Assembly: GCF_017305915.1 (NCBI RefSeq)
Contig: NZ_JAFKJN010000010.1
Span: 186,001 to 250,000 of the forward strand
DNA length: 64,000 nucleotides
From: Reyranella sp.
GTDB lineage: Bacteria > Pseudomonadota > Alphaproteobacteria > Reyranellales > Reyranellaceae
Direction: 5' to 3'
In this document: positions 17,588 to 25,223 of the stretch, in pieces
How the letters are laid out: each line of letters opens with the position of its first letter
Numbering within the stretch: position 1 is the stretch's first letter
Notes under the pieces: model-generated
Databases searched by the model: none
What the model saw: only the letters and a program-made list of their open reading frames with translations
What the model was told of the DNA's origin: nothing
Position numbers and translations under genes: made by a program

Positions 17588-18673
17588 TCAAAGCGGCTGG
17601 CCCAGCCGGCCGGCGATCTGCTCCGCGACCACTCTGTTGCCGATGTCGCTCATGTGCCCGGCGCGATAGAGCCGCTCGATGCCGACACGCGCGACCTCGG
17701 CGGCCAGCGCCGGCAGGACGTCGACGGTTTGCAGCCCGGCGTCGCGCGCGCAGGCCAGCACCGGTCGGGTGACCTGCTCTTCGGCCCGGTGATAGGGCTG
17801 CCCCGGCCAGGCCTGCGGCGTGTATTCGGCAACGACCATGACGCGCACGCCCGTGTCGGCGAGCTGGGCCAGCCGCTGCATCAGCAGGCAGGCGACCTGC
17901 CCGCCATCGGCGCCCGACGGTTCGACATGCTGGACCTGGCCGCGATACCAATAAGCGGTGAGCCCGAGGCGCCGCATGACCGTGTGCACCAGGAACGAGT
18001 AACCCGCGACCCGGCGGAACGGATCGAGCCGGCGGTCGGCCGGCCGCGGCACCGGCTCGTCGTGCAGGACGAGCGTGCCGTCGGCGATCTCGAAATAGGG
18101 CTTGGGCACACCCCACAGGATGCGCTGCGCTGCGCGCCAGACGTCGTCGGCGATGAACGTCACCACCAACGCCGCCGGCCGCAGGCGCGGCACCAGCGCC
18201 TCGCTGCGCAGCACGACCTGGTCGAGACCGTACCCCGACACGCCGGCATTGATCACCGGCCGCCCGAGCGTCTGCTCGAGATGCGCGGGGATCGTCTCGT
18301 CGTCGGAGACCTCCTCGCCCATAGCGTAGGAATCGCCGGTGACCAGCAGCGGCTCGCCGTTAGCCGGCGCCGGATCGAGCGCGTGGTGCTGGCGGAAGCC
18401 CTCGTCGTCGAAGGTGACCGACCGGCCGTCGGATCCGACCCAGCGGTAGCCGGACCGCGGCACGTAGCCCAGCAGCGGATGCGGCTGCATGGTGCGGAGG
18501 CGGCTGTCGCCGAGCGACGGATCGACCACGAAGTTCTGCGGACGCCAGCGCGCCGCGTCGGTTCCGAAGGCCCGCACCAGCAGCTCGCCGAGCAGCAGCG
18601 CGAACACGATGCTCGCGATCAGCAGGGCGAAAGACTTCCAATGCTCGGAACGAACCATGACCGAAGCGAGCAT
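17588..18673 (-). CDS. Membrane-anchored SGNH/GDSL hydrolase-like protein
   Basis: Protein of 361 residues with one N-terminal transmembrane helix (about 13-32) and an SGNH hydrolase-like domain. The nucleophile motif G-D-S-Y has Ser115, the Gly/Asn block appears as INAGVSGYGLDQ near 141, and a C-terminal AGHMSDIGNRV supplies the likely catalytic His. Such proteins de-esterify or acetylate surface glycans. The divergent neighbour is a glycosyltransferase, which fits envelope polysaccharide work. The start could also be the ATG at 18658; neither has a strong ribosome site. Confidence 0.82.
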   Translation of the reverse strand: MLASVMVRSEHWKSFALLIASIVFALLLGELLVRAFGTDAARWRPQNFVVDPSLGDSRLRTMQPHPLLGYVPRSGYRWVGSDGRSVTFDDEGFRQHHALDPAPANGEPLLVTGDSYAMGEEVSDDETIPAHLEQTLGRPVINAGVSGYGLDQVVLRSEALVPRLRPAALVVTFIADDVWRAAQRILWGVPKPYFEIADGTLVLHDEPVPRPADRRLDPFRRVAGYSFLVHTVMRRLGLTAYWYRGQVQHVEPSGADGGQVACLLMQRLAQLADTGVRVMVVAEYTPQAWPGQPYHRAEEQVTRPVLACARDAGLQTVDVLPALAAEVARVGIERLYRAGHMSDIGNRVVAEQIAGRLGQPL

Positions 18674-18752
18674 TGTCTGGCGACATCGCGCGCGGTTGTG
18701 ACAAAAATGGACGAGGGGTTCCCCGCCACGAAGTCGATGCTATGCGGGAGCA

Positions 18753-20039
18753 ATGTCAGCTCCCGGCCCGAAGACCGTCGCCTTCGTGAGCGCGGTGTAT
18801 CCGTATCCTGCCGACAACGGCAAGAAGGTGGTGATCGCCGGCTTCCTGCGCTTCCTGCACGAGGCGGTTGGCGCCGAGAACATCACCTATGTCGGGCTGG
18901 GCACGTTCGACCAGTCGGTGAGGGTACCGTTCCGCACCGTCATCATCCCGCTCGGCGGCGCGACGCGGCGACTCTCCTCGGTCGCGCTGCACGCGCTGAT
19001 GCTGCGGCGCAAGTCATTGCAGGAGGCGCTGCTCTATTCGCCGCGCGCCCAACGCCGATTACGGCGAACCATCGAGGCGCTCGATCCGGACATCGTGATC
19101 ATGGACACGATCCGCATCGCGCAGTTCTTCGAGAAGGAGATCGCGCGCACGCCCAAGCGCCGCTGGATCCTCTACATGGAGGACCTGTTCTCCGAGCGCT
19201 ATCGCAGCCTGCTGGCCGATCTCGGCCGCGACCGGCCGGACGCCGATCCGCTCGGCGCCTTCGCCTATGCGGTGCCGGCGCCGTTGCGGCCGCTCGCCCG
19301 CCCGCGCTCGATGCGCGCGGCGTTCTATTCGCTCGAGCAGCGGCTGGTGGCGCGACGCGAGCAGCGGCTGGCGCGCACCGTCGACCGGGTGTGCCTGGTC
19401 AATCCGGTCGAGGCCTCCAATCTCGCCGCCGAGGTCGCCGAGGCCGAGGTCTGGGAGACGCCGCCCTGCATCGCCACGCCGCCGGCGCGCCGGCGCGCCG
19501 AGACGGCCGCGCACGGACCGTTCGTGATCCTGGGCGCGCTGCACTACCCGCCCAACATCATCGCCGTGCAGGACTTCCTCGCCGAGGCGATGCCGCGGAT
19601 CGCCCGCGAGATGCCGAGCGCGCGGGTCGTCATCGTCGGCAAGGGTGCATCCGATTCGCTGCGCTCGCTCGCGGCGCGCTGGAAGCCGCATATCGAGCTG
19701 GTCGGCTTCGTGCCCAAGCTCGACACGCTGTTCGAGAAGGCGGCCGCGATGATCGTGCCGATCCGCATCGGCTCGGGCTTCAAGCTCAAGGTGCTCGAGG
19801 CGCTGGCGCACGGCCTGCCGCTGATCACCACCGGCAAGGGCATCGAATCGATCCCGATCGAGCCCGGCGTGCACGGCCTGGTGTCTGACGACATCGCCGA
19901 GTTCCCGGAATTCATGCGCACGCTGCGCGATCCCGAGACCAATGCCCAGGTCTCGGCCCATTGCCGCGAGCTTTTCGAGCAACACTACGCGCAGGAAGCG
20001 GCCTATCCGCGCTACGCCGCGGCGTTCCTCGACCAATAG
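18753..20039 (+). CDS. GT4-type glycosyltransferase
   Basis: Glycosyltransferase of 428 residues with a GT-B fold, group 1 type. The N-terminal domain begins TVAFVSAVYPYPADNGKK, and the C-terminal nucleotide-sugar site is GSGFKLKVLEALAHGLPLI followed by TTGKGIESI. The enzyme is probably cytoplasmic or membrane-associated and adds a sugar to a surface glycan or lipid. Donor and acceptor are unknown. It is divergent from the SGNH hydrolase gene across 79 bases that must hold both promoters. No other polysaccharide genes are visible nearby. Confidence 0.88.
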   Translation: MSAPGPKTVAFVSAVYPYPADNGKKVVIAGFLRFLHEAVGAENITYVGLGTFDQSVRVPFRTVIIPLGGATRRLSSVALHALMLRRKSLQEALLYSPRAQRRLRRTIEALDPDIVIMDTIRIAQFFEKEIARTPKRRWILYMEDLFSERYRSLLADLGRDRPDADPLGAFAYAVPAPLRPLARPRSMRAAFYSLEQRLVARREQRLARTVDRVCLVNPVEASNLAAEVAEAEVWETPPCIATPPARRRAETAAHGPFVILGALHYPPNIIAVQDFLAEAMPRIAREMPSARVVIVGKGASDSLRSLAARWKPHIELVGFVPKLDTLFEKAAAMIVPIRIGSGFKLKVLEALAHGLPLITTGKGIESIPIEPGVHGLVSDDIAEFPEFMRTLRDPETNAQVSAHCRELFEQHYAQEAAYPRYAAAFLDQ

Positions 20040-20150
20040 TCTTGATTCCGCCCGACAGGTGGGCGATACCCGCCCGCCCTCGCCTTCCACCGGCGGGGTG
20101 CGCGGAGGTCCAAACCCCGCGCCCTTCCACCACTCGCGGAGTCCACATCC

Positions 20151-21218
20151 ATGCCTGACGTCACCACCGGCGTTGCGCCCAACAGCCACATCGCGCAGTA
20201 CCAGGCCCGCGGGCTCAAGGGCCGCATCCTTTCCGGCGTCCAGCCCTCCGGCGACCTTCACCTCGGCAACTATCTCGGCGCGATCCGCAACTTCGCGCGC
20301 CTGCAGAACGACTACGAGTGCCTGTACTGCGTGGTCGACCTGCATGCCATCACGGTATGGCAGGACCCGGCGCAGCTGGCGCCGAAGACGCGCGAGATCG
20401 CGTCCGCCTTCCTCGCCGCTGGAGTCGACGGCGACAAGCACGTCATCTTCAACCAGTCGATGGTGCCGGAGCACGCCGAGCTTGCGTGGATCTTCAACTG
20501 CGTGGCGCGCATGGGCTGGATGAGCCGCATGACGCAGTTCAAGGAGAAGGCGGGCAAGGACCGCGAGAACGTCTCGCTCGGTCTGTTCGCCTATCCGGCG
20601 CTGATGGCGGCCGACATCCTGATCTACAAGGCGACGCACGTGCCGGTCGGCGAGGACCAGAAGCAGCATCTCGAGCTGACGCGCGACATCGCGATCAAGT
20701 TCAACAACGACTTCGCCGTGCCGGACTTCTTCCCGGTCACCGAGCCGCTGATCTTCGGCGCGGCGACCCGCGTCATGAGCCTGCGCGACGGCACCAAGAA
20801 GATGAGCAAGTCCGATCCGTCGGACTTCAGCCGCATCAACCTGACCGACGATGCCGACGCGATCGCCCAGAAGATCCGCCGCGCCAAGACCGATCCGCAT
20901 CCGATGCCGGACACGGCAGCCGACGCCGAGAAACGGCCCGACGCCGACAACCTGCTCGGCATCTACGCCGCCCTCGCCGACATCGAGAAGGACGCCGCGA
21001 TCGCCCAGTTCGCCGGCAAGCAGTTCTCCGAGTTCAAGTCGGCGCTGACCGACCTGGCCGTCGCCAAGCTCGGCCCGGTCGGCGCGGAGATGCAGCGGCT
21101 GATGAAGGACCCGGGCCATGTCGACGGCGTCCTGCGCAACGGCGCCGAACGCGCCCGCGCGCTGGCCGCCCCGATCCTGGCGGAGACCTACAAGATCGTC
21201 GGCTTCCTCAAGCCGTAG
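20151..21218 (+). CDS. trpS: Tryptophan--tRNA ligase
   Basis: Class I aminoacyl-tRNA synthetase of 355 residues that charges tRNA-Trp in the cytoplasm. The HIGH-type motif is in [17 protein letters not shown] (residues 28-44), and KMSKS follows in [12 protein letters not shown] near residue 217. Length is normal. It begins 111 bases after the glycosyltransferase gene; the GC-rich leader can form a hairpin around 20092-20132, but no T-box or leader peptide is evident. Confidence 0.96.
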   Translation: MPDVTTGVAPNSHIAQYQARGLKGRILSGVQPSGDLHLGNYLGAIRNFARLQNDYECLYCVVDLHAITVWQDPAQLAPKTREIASAFLAAGVDGDKHVIFNQSMVPEHAELAWIFNCVARMGWMSRMTQFKEKAGKDRENVSLGLFAYPALMAADILIYKATHVPVGEDQKQHLELTRDIAIKFNNDFAVPDFFPVTEPLIFGAATRVMSLRDGTKKMSKSDPSDFSRINLTDDADAIAQKIRRAKTDPHPMPDTAADAEKRPDADNLLGIYAALADIEKDAAIAQFAGKQFSEFKSALTDLAVAKLGPVGAEMQRLMKDPGHVDGVLRNGAERARALAAPILAETYKIVGFLKP

Positions 21219-21234
21219 CGCGCGATGAGTTGAA

Positions 21235-21267
21235 CTCCGTCGGGCGGGCCGGCCTGCCCGCCCGGAG
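21235..21267 (+). terminator. GC-rich hairpin after trpS
   Basis: Arms CTCCGTCGGGCGGGC and GCCCGCCCGGAG with a 3-base bulge, 17 bases after the trpS stop. No T-run follows, so this is a hairpin-only terminator candidate. Confidence 0.45.
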
Positions 21268-21487
21268 TCTACGAGAGTCCGCAAGAGTCCACACTCGTGT
21301 GGACCGGTTCGATGCCGATGGCATCGGCATTTCCGGCCCGGAGTCCATGAATCCACCGACCCCCGGGGCCCCCTGAAAAAACACTCTATCCAGAGTCCCG
21401 GCAGGCAGCGGGCGGCCCCTTCGAGACTGGTGGTAACGTGGCGCATCGTCATGCGCACCACCCTGCACCAGGGCACGTCGAACACCT

Positions 21488-21556
21488 ATTATGGGCAATG
21501 GAACGCGCGCATCCTTGGGCAAACGCAGGCGAATCAGCCGTTCCATTGCCCATAAT
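21488..21556. repeat. Perfect 18-bp inverted repeat with 33-bp spacer
   Basis: Left arm ATTATGGGCAATGGAACG at 21488-21505 and its exact complement at 21539-21556. It would form a long hairpin on either strand. No gene covers it and it does not match the other repeat families here. Confidence 0.8.
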
Positions 21557-21780
21557 GACGTCGTTGCGCGCGCAGAATTGGCGGCCGTCGCTGCGCGGGG
21601 CCGCGTTTTGCCCGGAATCGAGGCTCAGGCTCCTGGGAAATTTACCTTGGCCCGAAAAAGAAATATTCGGGCGAGCCAGACATCAAGAACGGCCAGCAGC
21701 TCTCAGTCGAATTCAATCATCCGACTCTAGGGCCCGGAAGCCGCGCGCTAAAACGAGAGGAGTTGAGCGGCCTCGAAATT

Positions 21781-21938
21781 CCTCCCCATTCAAATGGGGA
21801 GGTGGCGCGTCGGCACTTTCACGCTTCGCGTGAAAGTGCCCTATCCGCGACGGAGGGGTCATGAGGTGCAACACGACTGCGGCCCATGACCCCTCCGACG
21901 GCGTAAGACGGCGACACCTCCCCATATGAATGGGGAGG
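21781..21938. repeat. Palindromic mosaic repeat, family A copy 3
   Basis: 158 bp, the longest copy. The outer hairpins are CCTCCCCATTCAAATGGGGAGG-type (two mismatched loop variants). The left inner part has an extra hairpin of GGCACTTTCACGC/GCGTGAAAGTGCC. The GAGGGGTCATGAG and CATGACCCCTCC halves face each other. It ends 30 bases from the heparinase stop codon. Confidence 0.88.
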
Positions 21939-21968
21939 AATTCTGAGTCGAACTCAACTCATCTCGCC

Positions 21969-23708
21969 CTAGCCTTCCATCCGGGTCAGCGCCCACTTCA
22001 CGGCAGCGCCTTCGGCGGGGATCTGGCCGACCAGCACGATCTGCTCGGTGCGGCGATGGCGGCCGTCCTCGCCGAGATAGATGCTCTCGGCCAGGCCGAC
22101 GCCGGCACCGCTCGCACGCAGCCGCCAGCCGCGGCCGCTGGGCAGGCGCATCAGCACCGCCTGGCCGCTCTGGGCGAGCGTCGCCTTGACGGTCGGGTGC
22201 AGGTGGAAGCGGATGATGAAGCGGCGGTCGGGCACCGTGACCATGCGGCCGTCGGGGCCGGTGAACATGTCCTCGCCGCGCAGGTCGCCGCCGTCGGCCG
22301 ACAGCCACAGCCGGCGGCGATGGATGATGCCGTAGAGCGAGCGATAGCCGTCGTGGCTCATGTCGAGCCATTGCGAGCCCTGGTCCTCGGCGCGGTCGAC
22401 CAGCACGTTGCCGGCGCGATACTCCAGCGAGCCGTGGTCGGTGATCTCGGTCGAGTTGGTGTCGTCGACCACCGCCGTCGAATGCGCCGCGGTGAAGCGC
22501 ATGAAGCGCTTCCACTCGGTCGCCGCGCCGGGATAGACGCCGCAATTCACCACCAGCCGCTCGTGCGCCGCGCTCATCTCGAAGGAGAGCGTGCCGGCAT
22601 GCGCGCTGCCGTCCATGCCGCGGCCCGGCGGGCTGCCGGCATCGACGATCACCAGCGAGGTGCCGGCGGCGAGCCGCTGGAAGCCGCTTTGCAGCGCCAT
22701 CGCCGGCGCCGGCTCGCTCGAGCCCGAGCGCGCCAGCACCAGGTCCATCAGCGTGCGCTCGCCTTCCCAGCTGCCGTTGAAGAGCGCCAGGCCGCCGTCG
22801 CCGTGGCGGAAGAAGCGCACCATCGGCGCCATGCGGTCGATCGCGGCGACCAGCTCGGCCGGCGGGCGCCGCTCGGCCGACGTCAACGCCGCGCGCACGT
22901 CGAGCAGATGGCGCAGCACCGCGACCTGCAGATGCGGCGCGCGCTCGGCGACCAGGCCGTCGTGCGCGACATAGCGCTTCACGAACCGGGCGAGCCGCGA
23001 CAGTTGATGCTCGAGGCTGTTCTCGAAACGCTTGCCGTCGCGCAGGAAGGCTATATCGGCGAAGATCATCGCCTTCATCGCCAGCACCGCCTCGTGGCCG
23101 ATCAGGCCGGCGCGCATGACGCGCTTCAGATGGGCGCGCTGGCGGGCGATCGCGAAGACGAAGCGCGCCGGGAAGCCCGGGTCCGCAGCCGTCGCCAGCC
23201 AGTCGTAATGGCGGATCCAGTTGACCATGCGCGCGGCCAGCACCTCGCGCTTCCAGGTCACCGGCGACCAGCGCCATTCGCACTCGCTCCAGTCGTCGAT
23301 CAGGCGCACGGCGAGCGCGGCGGCCGAAGGATCGCCGCAGTCGCGCAGGTCGCGCAGCCAGGCGAAGCCGTTCAGGCTGTCGAGCCACAGCGCGCTCGTG
23401 CCCTCGCGGCGCCATGGCGGGTCGTCGCTGCCGGCGGCGACCGGGCCGACCTGGCCATGGGCCATCAGCTCGCCCACCATGAGGCGAAGTCCGACGACGG
23501 CGTCGCCGGGCCACGGGTCGGGAGCGACGGCGAAGAAACTCTTGGGGCTGCCCCGGCCCAGGGTCAGGGCATAGAGCGGCGAGCCGAGCAACCAGCGGCC
23601 GAACGGCATCGGCGCAGGAATCCCCGGCGTCGCGAGGAGGGAGCGGATGGGACGAGACCCGGCCACAAGGCGGTCACCGGGCCGGCGGCTATCTGCGACC
23701 AGCGTCAT
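21969..23708 (-). CDS. Heparinase II/III-like protein
   Basis: Protein of 579 residues with an N-terminal alpha-helical toroid region and a C-terminal heparinase II/III-like beta-sandwich (including HSTAVVDDTNSTEI and LSADGGDLRGEDMF). Such proteins act on acidic polysaccharides, though many bacterial members near cell-envelope genes are uncharacterised. There is no obvious signal peptide. I chose the ATG at 23708 (MTLVADSRRPG) with a weak AGAAGAAG site, because the longer frame to 23843 overlaps the leader of hsp20 and lacks domain content. Alphaproteobacterial relatives often sit by purH and rsmB, which are not seen here. Confidence 0.85.
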   Translation of the reverse strand: MTLVADSRRPGDRLVAGSRPIRSLLATPGIPAPMPFGRWLLGSPLYALTLGRGSPKSFFAVAPDPWPGDAVVGLRLMVGELMAHGQVGPVAAGSDDPPWRREGTSALWLDSLNGFAWLRDLRDCGDPSAAALAVRLIDDWSECEWRWSPVTWKREVLAARMVNWIRHYDWLATAADPGFPARFVFAIARQRAHLKRVMRAGLIGHEAVLAMKAMIFADIAFLRDGKRFENSLEHQLSRLARFVKRYVAHDGLVAERAPHLQVAVLRHLLDVRAALTSAERRPPAELVAAIDRMAPMVRFFRHGDGGLALFNGSWEGERTLMDLVLARSGSSEPAPAMALQSGFQRLAAGTSLVIVDAGSPPGRGMDGSAHAGTLSFEMSAAHERLVVNCGVYPGAATEWKRFMRFTAAHSTAVVDDTNSTEITDHGSLEYRAGNVLVDRAEDQGSQWLDMSHDGYRSLYGIIHRRRLWLSADGGDLRGEDMFTGPDGRMVTVPDRRFIIRFHLHPTVKATLAQSGQAVLMRLPSGRGWRLRASGAGVGLAESIYLGEDGRHRRTEQIVLVGQIPAEGAAVKWALTRMEG

Positions 23709-23862
23709 TCTTCTTCTGGCTTTGGCCCCGCGTTGGTCGCGGAGCTTTTGAGGGGTGCCGGAGTTTACCTGAGCCGATGGCCTCTGGCGATGCCCCCCGA
23801 TGATCCCCCACGAACGCCCATGACCTTGAACCACGCCTTCCAAACCCCAGATTCAAGCGCAA

Positions 23863-23912
23863 GGGGGCGCCTGATCGGGCCCCCGAGCACTCGCTCTTCG
23901 GAGGAGGGTTCT
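23863..23912 (+). promoter_or_regulatory. ROSE-like RNA thermometer in hsp20 leader
   Basis: Two stacked hairpins precede the hsp20 ATG. The first has stem GGGGGC/GCCCCC at 23863-23884. The second places CTCGCTC opposite GAGGAG, the ribosome site, around a TTCG tetraloop. It contains TCGCT at 23891-23895, matching the ROSE consensus U-U/C-G-C-U, and Gly-codon-independent base G23893 bulges opposite the Shine-Dalgarno stem as in known ROSE elements. Heat would melt the stem and expose the site. The structure was drawn by hand, not folded by software. Confidence 0.72.
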
Positions 23913-24377
23913 ATGAGTCGTGTACCGATGTTCAGTTCGCCACTACTGCTGGGGTTTGACCAGCTCGAACGCACCCTCGAACGGCTGGCGAAGAACGCCG
24001 AGGGCTACCCTCCCTACAATATCGAGCGGATCGGCGAAAACGGCCTCAGGATCACCCTGGCCGTGGCCGGCTTCTCGTCCGACGACCTCGCCATCGAGCT
24101 GGTGGAAAACCAGCTGACGGTGCGGGGCAAGCAGGCCGACGACGCCTCCCGTGTCTACCTCCATCGCGGCATCGCCGCCCGTCAGTTCCAGCGCGCCTTC
24201 ATGCTGGCCGACGGCATCGAGGTGACCGGCGCGCGGCTCGACAACGGCCTGCTGTCGATCGAGCTCGTGCGGCCGCTCGCTGAGCCGCGCATCCGAACCA
24301 TCCGTATCGACTCGGGCAAGCAGCCCGAAGCGAACAACACCATCGATATCACCGCGCGCCGCACGGGCTCGCGCTGA
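23913..24377 (+). CDS. Small heat-shock protein, IbpA/Hsp20 family
   Basis: Alpha-crystallin chaperone of 154 residues that binds unfolding proteins in the cytoplasm during heat stress. The start MSRVPMFSSPLLLGFDQLERTLE and the segment YPPYNIERIGENGLRITLAV are class A/IbpA-type. The alpha-crystallin domain spans about residues 33-125, and a C-terminal R-T-I-R-I tail motif is present. GGAGGAGGG lies five bases before the ATG and is sequestered by the thermometer hairpin. DUF1150 follows 20 bases later, the usual alphaproteobacterial pairing. Confidence 0.94.
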   Translation: MSRVPMFSSPLLLGFDQLERTLERLAKNAEGYPPYNIERIGENGLRITLAVAGFSSDDLAIELVENQLTVRGKQADDASRVYLHRGIAARQFQRAFMLADGIEVTGARLDNGLLSIELVRPLAEPRIRTIRIDSGKQPEANNTIDITARRTGSR

Positions 24378-24397
24378 TCGCTGCCAAGGAGGTAGCC

Positions 24398-24631
24398 ATG
24401 GAAAACAACCAAGCCCCCGCCAACACCGTCTTCACACCGCTCGCGGACGACGCGTTCCTCAGTCTCGGCACGCAGCAGATCGCCTACATCAAGTCGGTCG
24501 ACCTACCCGATGGCGCGCATGCGGTCGCGATCTTCTCTGCCGACGGCAAGCCGATGGCCGCCGCGCCGAGTGTCGAGATCGCGCAGGCGCTGCTGCGCCA
24601 GCACGAGCTCGAGCCCGCGCTCGTCCATTGA
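24398..24631 (+). CDS. DUF1150 family protein
   Basis: Small protein of 77 residues in the DUF1150 family, function unknown. Typical features are LGTQQIAYIKSV and HAVAIFSADGKPMA. It lies just downstream of hsp20 with AAGGAGGT before its ATG, so it is probably heat-induced with it. It ends seven bases before the convergent ptsN gene. Confidence 0.9.
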   Translation: MENNQAPANTVFTPLADDAFLSLGTQQIAYIKSVDLPDGAHAVAIFSADGKPMAAAPSVEIAQALLRQHELEPALVH

Positions 24632-24638
24632 GACGGGT

Positions 24639-25109
24639 TCAGGCTGCGCTTTGCGCCGGGAGCGTTTCGATCAGGAGCGCGTATAGCGCATCGGCGCTCT
24701 CGGTGGCGCGCAGCTTCTCCACCAGGCCGCGGTCGCGCAACAGGCGCGACACGCGGGCCAGCGCCTTGAGGTGATCGGCGCCCGCACCTTCCGGTGCCAG
24801 AAGCAGGAAAACGGTGTCGACCGGCCGCTCGTCGATGGAGTCGAAATCGACGGGATGGGCGAGGCGCGCGAACACGCCGACCGGCTTGCTGAGGCTCGGC
24901 ATGCGGCCGTGCGGGATGGCGATGCCGCCACCGATTCCGGTCGAGCCCAGCCGCTCGCGTTCGAGCAGACGGTCGAACAGCCGGCGTTCGTCGAGCTTGT
25001 AAAGTTGGGCGGCCTTGGCGGCGAGCTCCGCCAGCAAAGCCTTCTTGCCGGACGCCTTCACGCAGGCCAGAACAGCGTCTGGACCGCTTAGCAAATCGGC
25101 GATTTCCAC
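24639..25109 (-). CDS. ptsN: PTS IIA-like nitrogen regulatory protein
   Basis: EIIA-Ntr of 156 residues, the end of the nitrogen phosphotransfer chain (PtsP-PtsO-PtsN) that regulates potassium transport, nitrogen metabolism and envelope stress. The phosphorylated His67 is in GIAIPHGRM. It lies 114 bases downstream of rpoN on the same strand, as in most proteobacteria, but without the hpf gene that normally sits between them. Confidence 0.94.
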   Translation of the reverse strand: MEIADLLSGPDAVLACVKASGKKALLAELAAKAAQLYKLDERRLFDRLLERERLGSTGIGGGIAIPHGRMPSLSKPVGVFARLAHPVDFDSIDERPVDTVFLLLAPEGAGADHLKALARVSRLLRDRGLVEKLRATESADALYALLIETLPAQSAA

Positions 25110-25162
25110 TTTGTCACCAAAGAGTTAGCGCATCCGGCGACAAATGCCGACCCGCGCGAAGG

Positions 25163-25180
25163 CGCCCGTATAGGCGCCTC
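25163..25180 (-). terminator. Hairpin between rpoN and ptsN
   Basis: Inverted GGCGCC arms around a six-base loop, read on the minus strand in the 114-base gap between rpoN and ptsN, followed only by TTCG. It may attenuate read-through or stabilise the rpoN mRNA end. Confidence 0.35.
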
Positions 25181-25223
25181 GCCCGGACCGGTCAAGAGCA
25201 CCATTTGTGGCCCCGGGGGGTCG

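Larger units (their letters stand above)
21219..21780. other. Gene-free stretch with hairpins and inverted repeats
   Basis: About 560 bp after trpS with no supportable gene, ending where repeat copy 3 begins. It holds a strong GC hairpin at 21235-21267, clustered AGTCC motifs with the palindrome GTCCACACTCGTGTGGAC near 21287-21304, a perfect 18-bp inverted repeat at 21488/21539, and a visibly less GC-rich stretch around 21640-21720. Short reading frames here (for example 21491-21730) have no recognisable content. Confidence 0.6.

Noticed and set aside
16460..19888. An 1142-residue plus-strand frame
   Set aside because: It runs antisense through the family 5 receptor and SGNH genes and out of frame through the glycosyltransferase. 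Its composition (long Arg/Gly/Ala/Asp runs) is that of a shadow frame.
20040..20150. T-box or Trp-codon leader peptide before trpS
   Set aside because: No run of Trp codons and no T-box core was found in the 111-base leader; T-box control is in any case rare in proteobacteria.
21491..21730. A 79-residue plus-strand frame beginning in the 18-bp inverted repeat
   Set aside because: No recognisable domain, no ribosome site, and the start overlaps a hairpin arm. Nothing supports translation.
25110..25223. A short hpf gene between rpoN and ptsN
   Set aside because: The gap is 114 bp and carries only a hairpin. The roughly 190-residue long-form Hpf or even the 95-residue short form could not fit.
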